Source: Sediminispirochaeta smaragdinae DSM 11293 (GTDB lineage: Bacteria; Spirochaetota; Spirochaetia; DSM-16054; Sediminispirochaetaceae). From it: a stretch of 64,000 nucleotides of DNA. The notes under the pieces are model-generated. The model searched no databases and was not told the origin of the DNA. It was given only the letters and a program-made list of their open reading frames with translations. This document shows, piece after piece, positions 54,491-61,427 of this stretch; position 1 is the first letter of the stretch; every line of letters begins with the position of its first letter. Location of the stretch: assembly GCF_000143985.1 (NCBI RefSeq), contig NC_014364.1, positions 1,860,001 through 1,924,000 of the forward strand, read 5' to 3'. Both the position numbers and the translations under genes were made by a program.

Positions 54491-54749
54491 CCAGAGGATC
54501 GTAAAAGCCCTGGCTGCTTTCCATGAGCCGCCGCCGGGCTTTTACTGAAAGACAAGGCGGAGGAAGGTTTTCATCGGCAGTGAAGCCCAGCTGCGTGAGG
54601 ACGGAAAACCAGACGACAACATAGAATTTCGGCAAAAGGTTCTCTTTTTACAAAAAAACTATGGTAGAGATATTCTATAGAACGTCTGTTTTTCTTGTCC
54701 TGAATACGCCTTATTTTTCCCAAAAAACAAATCGATGACCGAGCGTCAG
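54491..54749. other. intergenic debris after the first immunity-like gene
   Basis: No intact gene is seen. Bases ~54440-54635 are richer in GC than their surroundings and encode on the minus strand a coding-like stretch (LMESSQGFYDPLVSEFLDRK) that overlaps the end of the plus-strand gene. I do not recognise it. The rest is AT-rich without a feature. Confidence 0.35.
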
Positions 54750-54832
54750 GGATGCGATTAATGGATGGCATGGGGACAGTATACCAGATATCTGTATTAC
54801 ATCAACGCGAACAATCTATACGGGAGAGGACA
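54750..54832 (+). pseudogene. remnant of a second toxin-tip coding sequence
   Basis: The frame reads DAINGWHGDSIPDICIT, matching DASNGWHGDSIADFKIT at residues ~2932-2948 of the giant protein. A 24-base stretch (54759-54782) is identical to 52842-52865, with partial similarity on both sides. It lies just upstream of the LRR lipoprotein start and has no start of its own. Confidence 0.7.
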
Positions 54833-55657
54833 ATGAGGTTACAAACAAACCTGATTATGAGCCTATTAGCTACGTTTGTTCTATGTGCATGTCAAAATTC
54901 CAGGGTTGAACAGGAGACGGTAAGTGTTCCTGAAAAAGCAGGTACTATTGTCAACGTGGAACAGGAGAAAGTGTCCGAATCAGTAGTATCTCGACCAAGT
55001 ACACTGGAAGAGATCGCGAAGGCTACTGGAGCACACTGGATAAACGAGTATAAGGGTATATATATGAACAGCAGGCGACGCGACAGAGTAGGCTACAATG
55101 TCGAATCTTTTGATATGCAAATGCTGGCATCTCTTCCTGAAAGCGAACTCAGTCGGATAAAGAATTTTTCAGTACGTGGAACGGAACTTATTGGGTGGGA
55201 TGAGTTTGACTTGTCGCTTCTGAAGAATCTGGAAGAGTTAGACATTGATTATACGAACGTCACTCATATACGAGGGCTTGATGAAACAGCAGTTTGGCGA
55301 GTGAGTTTAGGAGATGTGCCGTTGAGAGGCATTTCGACGATCTCCGGATTAAAAAAGGCTGAGGAGATATGGATTCGGAGTACGGAAGCGATTGACCGTC
55401 TACCGGATTTGTCGAAACTGACGGAGATGTACAGGCTTTCGATCCAAGCGAATCCGCTGAAATCGCTTGATGGTATAGAGAGCCTCCAAAGGCCGGTGGG
55501 ACTGGTATTAGGGATGGTCAATGACATATCAGCCCTTGAAGATGTCAATCCAGAAGATTTGGCTATTGTGATGTTTCCGGAATATCAGGAAGAGCAACCT
55601 GAAATCGTGGAGAAGATCAAAGAGATGGGATTTGAGATATATGAAGATGTTGATTAG
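54833..55657 (+). CDS. leucine-rich-repeat lipoprotein, candidate immunity protein
   Basis: The protein has 274 residues, starting at the ATG at 54833 (GGGAGAGGAC upstream). The lipoprotein signal MRLQTNLIMSLLATFVLCAC ends in LCAC. Residues ~110-250 form irregular leucine-rich repeats (LKNLEELDIDYTNVTHIRGL, KAEEIWIRSTEAIDRLPDLS, LSIQANPLKSLDGIESLQ). Such exported LRR proteins can bind other proteins, and this one directly follows a displaced piece of toxin-tip DNA. It is therefore a plausible immunity or decoy protein, but this is inferred from position only. Confidence 0.65.
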   Translation: MRLQTNLIMSLLATFVLCACQNSRVEQETVSVPEKAGTIVNVEQEKVSESVVSRPSTLEEIAKATGAHWINEYKGIYMNSRRRDRVGYNVESFDMQMLASLPESELSRIKNFSVRGTELIGWDEFDLSLLKNLEELDIDYTNVTHIRGLDETAVWRVSLGDVPLRGISTISGLKKAEEIWIRSTEAIDRLPDLSKLTEMYRLSIQANPLKSLDGIESLQRPVGLVLGMVNDISALEDVNPEDLAIVMFPEYQEEQPEIVEKIKEMGFEIYEDVD

Positions 55658-55699
55658 ATATAGCTGGTATGCAAACGTATTGAAAAAGGAGTACCAGCA

Positions 55700-56656
55700 A
55701 TGGTTAAAGTATTACGGGCATTGATCCTGCTCATTCTGTTGCAGTTGTTTCGGTTTCCCCTGTGTGCTGAGGATTGGATGAGTGAAGTATATAACTCGTT
55801 CGTTGATCCAAAGACGATAGATATGGGATGTATTGAAGATGTGTTATTTTCACGTGATGGAAAAAATATTTTGATGGAATATCACTATAACGGAGTAACG
55901 GAGAAAACAGAGATTTTTCCTATTGAGAGCATGATGCTTGATGAAGAAACAGGATTTATTGAGTTTGCTATCGAAGGTAGCATGATGTATGTTATTCTTG
56001 GGAATGAATATATTCTGGTGTTTGATAAGGACATGAGCACTGGGGAGTATGCTTCCGTTAATGGCTTTGAGATAGGAATGGTGAGAGAAAATCGTATTCA
56101 TAGATGGAGGGAAAATTATGAGGATTCATTGCAGTATTATGCGCCTCCGTATCTTGATAGGTCATCCTATTCTATTAGCAAAAAGAGCATAACGACAAGC
56201 GGTTCTTACTCAGAAGTGTTGGGAGGGCAGCGGGTCAACTATGATGGGAAATACATCTTTGACTTTATGCTGTTCGGTCACCCATATTATAAGACGTATT
56301 ATAATCCGATTGCATATCCGTGGGTAGAGGACAGTGCTGGGTATGGGGAATGGATAGAGATAGATAGCGAGGTACCCAAGGAGAAATTTTATGTCCTGAA
56401 CGGATTTGTCGACCCGACAAGACCGCATTTATACCGGCTCAATAGCAGGGTAAAAAGAGCAAGTGTTATAGGGACAACTGAAGAGGGAGAAGAGATAGAG
56501 CAAGAAATTCAATTTGAGGATTTCGTCTATTTCAAGACGATTGTTTTTCCAAAACCGGTAAAAACGATGAGGCTGATTATTAGGAGTGTGTATCCTGGAG
56601 CAAAATGGAAAGACACTGCTATCTCGGCACTTATGCTTCCCGTTGATTGGGAGTAA
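55700..56656 (+). CDS. second exported NADase-type glycan-binding-domain protein
   Basis: The protein has 318 residues with a signal peptide (VLRALILLILLQLFRFPLCA). The C-terminal domain (IAYPWVEDSAGYGEWIEIDS, FYVLNGFVDPTRPHLYRLNS, VYPGAKWKDTAISALM) is clearly related to that of the 53519 gene, while the N-terminal halves differ. AAAGGAG lies ahead of the ATG. It belongs to the same AT-rich cluster of small exported proteins after the toxin-like gene. Confidence 0.65.
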   Translation: MVKVLRALILLILLQLFRFPLCAEDWMSEVYNSFVDPKTIDMGCIEDVLFSRDGKNILMEYHYNGVTEKTEIFPIESMMLDEETGFIEFAIEGSMMYVILGNEYILVFDKDMSTGEYASVNGFEIGMVRENRIHRWRENYEDSLQYYAPPYLDRSSYSISKKSITTSGSYSEVLGGQRVNYDGKYIFDFMLFGHPYYKTYYNPIAYPWVEDSAGYGEWIEIDSEVPKEKFYVLNGFVDPTRPHLYRLNSRVKRASVIGTTEEGEEIEQEIQFEDFVYFKTIVFPKPVKTMRLIIRSVYPGAKWKDTAISALMLPVDWE

Positions 56657-56795
56657 GTGGTAATTGATGGTGCAAACAGAGATGCCGGATATGGACCTCC
56701 TGATGGAAGGCATTTGCAGCATCCTGCAAGATATTACGGGAATACCGGATGCAAGTTTTGAATATGCGCTATGCTCCGGAAAACCTATTGAGTAA
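56657..56795 (+). other. short decayed stretch with protein-like remnants
   Basis: In the frame of the preceding gene, after its stop, ~33 codons read DGANRDAGYGPPDGRHLQHP and end in RYYGNTGCKF before a TGA. Another frame holds a 42-codon ORF at 56667-56795. Neither is recognised. The first resembles the end of a small enzyme or tip domain with a final Gly-Cys, so it may be another displaced tip fragment (inference). Confidence 0.3.
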
Positions 56796-56798
56796 AAC

Positions 56799-57245
56799 AT
56801 GAAGAAAACGTGTATATCGGTATTGATTCTGTTAGTGAGTCTTGTAGCAGGTTGTCAGGAAGAGGACCCCGTACTGGATGAACTAATGATTACAGAAAAA
56901 AACTTCCCGAAGTATATAGAGATGATGAGGACAGGGTATCAGGGAAGAAGACGAATGCCGTCCTATCTGGGGAGGGAGACGCTTCTGTCTGCGAGCTTGT
57001 GATACCAAGTATTTCCAACTCGTAGAATACCTGTAACTTTTCCGTCTACAAAAGCCTATGTTGAAAGATTAATGTGGAGATCCTTGAATACTGTCGCTGG
57101 CCGTTATGAAAAACGCGTATCCGGTAGGCGGGTATACATTCACTTCAATTTCGGCGCTGACGATTATTTCGGTGAACTGGCCCGGCCCAAACAGCGGTAT
57201 TACTTCGACCGTATGATCCGATTAAAGATTAACGATAATCCTTGA
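56799..57245 (+). pseudogene. small lipoprotein gene interrupted by an in-frame TGA
   Basis: The frame starts with a lipoprotein signal (MKKTCISVLILLVSLVAGC) and runs 67 codons to a TGA at 57000-57002. It continues in the same frame for 80 more coding-like codons (KAYVERLMWRSLNTVAGRYE, FGADDYFGELARPKQRYYFD) to a TGA at 57243. It is either one gene of ~148 codons with a nonsense change or two fragments joined in frame. No family is recognised. It is the last member of the AT-rich array. Confidence 0.5.
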
Positions 57246-57334
57246 TATCAACGCTATATTGTGTTTTTGAGCGGTATGAAGTGGATTTGGGAGCGATTAG
57301 GCAAAATAATCCTTGTATTATTTAAAAAGCAGGG

Positions 57335-57344
57335 TTAACGTTAA
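57335..57344. promoter_or_regulatory. LacI-family operator TTAACGTTAA
   Basis: This CG-centred palindrome, within GGTTAACGTTAATCC, ends 3 bases before the ATG of a LacI-family gene. Such sites are typical of LacI-type regulators and would block the gene's own expression. Confidence 0.55.
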
Positions 57345-57347
57345 TCC

Positions 57348-58346
57348 ATGAATGTAAAACTTGCGGATATCGCCCGTGTTACGGGTTTTTCGATAAATAC
57401 TGTATCAAGAGCCCTGAGGGGCGATTCACGAATCAGTGGGCAGACCAGCAGACTGATCTGCAGCAAAGCGGAAGAGATGGGATACATCAGAAATGAGGTT
57501 GCCGGAAGCATGCGTTCCAGCAGGACCAATACAATCGGGGTTGTGTCCGCTGATTCCTCCAACCCGTTCTTTGCGGAAGTCCTTCTTGGAATAGAGGATG
57601 CAGCCCGAAAGATGAATTACAGTATCCTGCTTATCAATACTGAGGAGCAGGCAGAGAACGAATATGATGCAGTCAAGCTTCTTATCGGCCGGCAGGTGGA
57701 CGGTCTTATTATTATTCCCGTATTTGACGATCCTAAAAACCTGAGTATGTATGAATCGCTGGGCATTCCGTACATCTTTGCGGGAAGGCGCGTCAAGGGG
57801 CTTGAGGCACACTCGATTTTGCACGGAGATGAAGAGGGTTCCTCGGAGGTGTTCAGTTATCTGCTGGAAACCGGCCACGAAAGGATTTTTTATCTTGCAG
57901 GGCCGGACCGAATAAGCAATTCGGTCGACAGGCTGGAAGGCATGAAGAGGGCTTTCAGGGAAAAAGGGCGGGCCTTTGATGCAGACCTTGTTGTTGAGAC
58001 AAGGGGGCATATAGACGACGGCTATTCGGAGATGAACCGGGCGCTGAACAAAGGTCTGGAATTTACGGCAGTCGCATGTTTCAACGATTTGATTGCGATG
58101 GGTGTGCTGAAGTCGCTCTATGAAAACGGATTGTGCGTACCGGAGGATATTGAGGTTTTCGGTTACGATAATCTGAATATGGCGCAATACATGCAGCCCA
58201 GACTCAGTTCCGTTGATGTTCCCAAAGCCAGGCTGGGACAGGCTGCTGTAGAGGAGCTTATGCTGCATATTGAAGACGGAAACAGACCGTATAATACCTT
58301 GGAGATGAAACCGAGGTTGGTTTTCAGGGAAACTACCAAAAGGTAG
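57348..58346 (+). CDS. LacI-family transcriptional regulator
   Basis: The protein has 332 residues. The N-terminal helix-turn-helix and hinge are VKLADIARVTGFSINTVSRALRG then SRLICSKAEEMGYIRNEVA. A periplasmic-binding-protein-like sugar domain follows (IGVVSADSSNPFFAEVLLGI, LIGRQVDGLIIIP, VACFNDLIAMGVLK, DIEVFGYDNL). It probably represses the sugar operon immediately downstream, and itself through the TTAACGTTAA site. Confidence 0.92.
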   Translation: MNVKLADIARVTGFSINTVSRALRGDSRISGQTSRLICSKAEEMGYIRNEVAGSMRSSRTNTIGVVSADSSNPFFAEVLLGIEDAARKMNYSILLINTEEQAENEYDAVKLLIGRQVDGLIIIPVFDDPKNLSMYESLGIPYIFAGRRVKGLEAHSILHGDEEGSSEVFSYLLETGHERIFYLAGPDRISNSVDRLEGMKRAFREKGRAFDADLVVETRGHIDDGYSEMNRALNKGLEFTAVACFNDLIAMGVLKSLYENGLCVPEDIEVFGYDNLNMAQYMQPRLSSVDVPKARLGQAAVEELMLHIEDGNRPYNTLEMKPRLVFRETTKR

Positions 58347-58379
58347 AAATATTTTCATGTGATTTTTAAGGAGGAAAAC

Positions 58380-59672
58380 ATGAAGAGAAAAAGCTTGTCG
58401 GCATGTCTGCTTGTACTGTCGCTGCTTCTTCTGGGTACTGTCGGCATAGGCGCGTCCGGTAGTCAGGAGAAAGATGTTGCGTCTGAAAAAGGGGGCCCGA
58501 TTGAAATCACTTTCTGGTCTCTGTTCACCGGTGGTGACGGTGAGTTTTTCGACGCCATGGTTGATGAGTTCAACCGGACCCATGATGATATCGTTATGAC
58601 AACCGATACCGTTAAGTTTGATAATTATTATACCAAACTTACAACTGCATTAACATCACAGAATGCTCCGGATGTAGTCGTAATTCACAGAAGCAAACTT
58701 CTGAACTACGTACCTAGTGGAACATTATATCCGCTTGACGATGTACTGAAAAGTGTAAACGCTCCCATGGATGATTTTATTCCCGCAGCACTGGAGCCCT
58801 GCACGTTCGACGGAAAGATCTATTCGCTTCCGCTGGATGTGCATGCTCTAATCATGTACTACAATAAAGACCTTTTCAGACAGGCCGGTATAGCCAAGGT
58901 GCCCGTCACCTATGAGGAATTTGTTGCGGCGGCTAAAAAGGTTCAGGACAAAACAGGGGCCATGGGTGCCGCTATCGATAATACTACTGCAACCTATAAG
59001 GCCTATACCCTTACCAGGCTGTTCATGTCGTTCATGGAGCAGCAGGGCGGAAGCGTGCTGACAGAAGATCTTTCCGCTGCCGATTTCAACAACGAAATGG
59101 GTGAGAAGGCGCTTCAAGCCCTTGTCGACATGGTCCGTAAATACGGGATAACGGAAAGCGGTCTGGATTATGATTCGTCCGTCGCCGCATTCAAACTCGG
59201 AAAAGCCGCAATTCATATTAACGGCGTCTGGGCTACCGGCTCATTCGAGAAGCAGGAAGGATTGGATTTTGCTGCGGTACCGCTGCCGGCAATGCTGGGA
59301 AAACCCGCCGCATGGTCCGGATCCCATACGCTTGCTATTCCAGCTAAAAAGGAAATGAGCAATGAGAAACTGGCGGCCGCCGTCGAGTTCATGCTGTGGA
59401 TGACCGAGAGGGGAGACCTCTGGGCGAAGGCTGGCCATATTCCCATCAGGAAATCCGTCTCAGACAACCCCGATTTTCAGTCTCTCCCCCACAGAAAGGA
59501 TTATGCAGCTGCCGCCGCATCATCTTTCGCTGCTCCGAGGACAGTCGCATGGGACGAGATCTACAACAACCTTTCCGACTCTCTGGAGCTGGCCGTTGCA
59601 TCCGGACAGGATGTAAAAACGGCTCTTGCCGAGATGGAAAAAATGGTCAACTCAATTATCGCTTCTTATTGA
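58380..59672 (+). CDS. extracellular sugar-binding protein, family 1
   Basis: The protein has 430 residues, with AAGGAGG ahead of the ATG at 58380. The signal peptide is KRKSLSACLLVLSLLLLGTV, cleaved near GIGA. There is no lipobox cysteine at the cleavage site. MalE-type phrases: PIEITFWSLFTGGDGEFFDA, NAPDVVVIHRSKL, YNKDLFRQAGIAKVPVTYEE, AAIHINGVWATGSFE. It supplies the two permeases downstream; the ligand is unknown. Confidence 0.9.
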   Translation: MKRKSLSACLLVLSLLLLGTVGIGASGSQEKDVASEKGGPIEITFWSLFTGGDGEFFDAMVDEFNRTHDDIVMTTDTVKFDNYYTKLTTALTSQNAPDVVVIHRSKLLNYVPSGTLYPLDDVLKSVNAPMDDFIPAALEPCTFDGKIYSLPLDVHALIMYYNKDLFRQAGIAKVPVTYEEFVAAAKKVQDKTGAMGAAIDNTTATYKAYTLTRLFMSFMEQQGGSVLTEDLSAADFNNEMGEKALQALVDMVRKYGITESGLDYDSSVAAFKLGKAAIHINGVWATGSFEKQEGLDFAAVPLPAMLGKPAAWSGSHTLAIPAKKEMSNEKLAAAVEFMLWMTERGDLWAKAGHIPIRKSVSDNPDFQSLPHRKDYAAAAASSFAAPRTVAWDEIYNNLSDSLELAVASGQDVKTALAEMEKMVNSIIASY

Positions 59673-59698
59673 GTCCTGCCTGCAAGATTCTAAAACGC

Positions 59699-59722
59699 AA
59701 GGGAGAGAGGTCTCTCTCCCTT
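59699..59722 (+). other. 10-bp stem hairpin between binding-protein and permease genes
   Basis: AAGGGAGAGA-GGTC-TCTCTCCCTT is a perfect stem with a 4-nt loop and no T-run. Hairpins at this point in sugar ABC operons often protect the 3' end of the binding-protein mRNA and so raise its amount over the permeases. Confidence 0.55.
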
Positions 59723-59747
59723 CACTTCAACAGTTTATGGAGTTTAT

Positions 59748-60617
59748 ATGGCAATTCCCGGCAATAAAGACACCAGGGACGGAGTTCTGTTTTCTCTACC
59801 CTTTGTTCTGATATACCTGTTTCTGCTTGTATTTCCAATTATTTTCGGACTTTACATCAGTTTCTATAAATGGGACATCCTTTCCAGCAGAAAATTCATC
59901 GGTCTCGGAAACTATATAAGTCTATTCAAGGACAAGACCTTTTATACATCGCTGTGGCATACCTTCCAGTTTGTTTTTATTACAACACCGATTCTTATGG
60001 TTGCAGGTTTTGTGATGGCGCTTTTCGTTAATTCCAAATCGCCGCTGAGAGGAGCGGGGGAGAATATCTTTTTTATACCCTACGTTTTGTCGATAACGGT
60101 TATCGGTACGCTTTGGGCATGGCTGTTTCAAAAGAACTACGGCCTGTTCAACCAGCTTTTCATGCTTTTGGGTCACGCCAAGGTCGGATGGCTTACCGAT
60201 CCACAAAAGGCCATGTGGTCCGTCTCGGCGGCCACTATATGGTGGACGGCCGGTTTCAACATGATCCTGTTCTCCGCCGGAATGAAACAGATATCTGCCG
60301 AGGTTTACGAATCGGCCCGAATAGACGGGGCCGGATATTTCCGCATTCTCAAGGACATAACGATCCCGCTGTTGCGGCCTACGATAGTTCTTTGCCTGCT
60401 TCTCCAGATAATAGCCTCGTTCAAGGTTTTCGGGCAGGTCTACGTAATGACGGGAGGAGGGCCTTACGGTAAAACCCGGGTCCTAATTCAGTATATCTAT
60501 GAAAACGGGTTCACCTATTTCAAGATGGGGTACTCCTCGGCAATGGCCTACGTTCTCTTTCTGCTCATAATGGTGATTTCAGTTGTCTATTACAAGATAA
60601 TGGGGAGAGAGAAATGA
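59748..60617 (+). CDS. sugar ABC transporter permease (MalF/UgpA type)
   Basis: The protein has 289 residues. Six hydrophobic segments and the EAA motif EVYESARIDGAGYFRILKDI are visible, with the ending YVLFLLIMVISVVYYKIMGR. It is a CUT1 permease paired with the next gene by an ATGA overlap. Confidence 0.9.
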   Translation: MAIPGNKDTRDGVLFSLPFVLIYLFLLVFPIIFGLYISFYKWDILSSRKFIGLGNYISLFKDKTFYTSLWHTFQFVFITTPILMVAGFVMALFVNSKSPLRGAGENIFFIPYVLSITVIGTLWAWLFQKNYGLFNQLFMLLGHAKVGWLTDPQKAMWSVSAATIWWTAGFNMILFSAGMKQISAEVYESARIDGAGYFRILKDITIPLLRPTIVLCLLLQIIASFKVFGQVYVMTGGGPYGKTRVLIQYIYENGFTYFKMGYSSAMAYVLFLLIMVISVVYYKIMGREK

Positions 60618-61423
60618 AAAAGAAGATTCTGTTCATTGTCGCTCTTGTTGTTCTTGTGCTATGGATCTTTCCGCTTGTCTGGCTTGTAATAACCTCGCTT
60701 AAGCTGGAGGAGGATGTCCTTACTGACGTATTCAGCATTTTCCCCAAACGCCCGACCCTGCAGAACTATGCAAAGGCGTTTTCTTCAACCTATATACTTA
60801 AATGGCTCTGGAATTCCACGGTTGTTTCTGTGGCGACGATGATTCTTACGCTTGCCGTAGATGCGCCCATCGCATATGCAATGGCAAAGATCAAGTTTCG
60901 TGGAAGGCAGATCCTTTTCTGGTTCGTAATGGCCGGAATGATGATCCCCTTCCAGGTCATCATAATACCGCTGTATCTACAGTTCAACAGCTACGGACTT
61001 GTTAATACGCTTTCCGCAGCCATTTTGCCAAGGCTTGCACTTCCTATCGGGATATTTATTCTTAAGCAGTTTTTCGAGGGGATCCCGGATGAATTGGAGG
61101 AAGCAGCATTTATAGACGGAAGCGGCAGGGGGCGTATTTTCACGACTATCATATTACCGCTTGGGAAATCCGCGCTGGCTACTGTCATGATCCTGTCTTT
61201 CATAAATGCATGGAACGATTTTCTCTGGCCGCTTATAGCAATATCCGATACGGCAAAATACACAATTACCGTCGGTATCGCCAACTTTCAGGGAGTCCAC
61301 GGTACGGATTATTCGTTGATCATGTCAGGGGCTGTAATCGCGTCCGTACCACAGTTTGTTTTCTACTTCATTTTCAGAAAGAAGATTGTTGAAGGAATTG
61401 CAATGACGGGGATCAAGGGGTAG
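60614..61423 (+). CDS. sugar ABC transporter permease (MalG/UgpE type)
   Basis: The protein has 269 residues. Six membrane segments and the EAA motif ELEEAAFIDGSGRGRIFTTI are visible, and the ending FRKKIVEGIAMTGIKG is typical of this family. No ATPase gene follows, as in the first sugar operon. The next gene starts 4 bases later. Confidence 0.9.
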   Translation: MKKKILFIVALVVLVLWIFPLVWLVITSLKLEEDVLTDVFSIFPKRPTLQNYAKAFSSTYILKWLWNSTVVSVATMILTLAVDAPIAYAMAKIKFRGRQILFWFVMAGMMIPFQVIIIPLYLQFNSYGLVNTLSAAILPRLALPIGIFILKQFFEGIPDELEEAAFIDGSGRGRIFTTIILPLGKSALATVMILSFINAWNDFLWPLIAISDTAKYTITVGIANFQGVHGTDYSLIMSGAVIASVPQFVFYFIFRKKIVEGIAMTGIKG

Positions 61424-61427
61424 AAAG

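Noticed and set aside
54342-54635. 97-codon minus-strand ORF
   Set aside because: About half of it lies antisense to the end of an exported protein gene, and no family is recognised. It is noted only as possible debris in the intergenic stretch.
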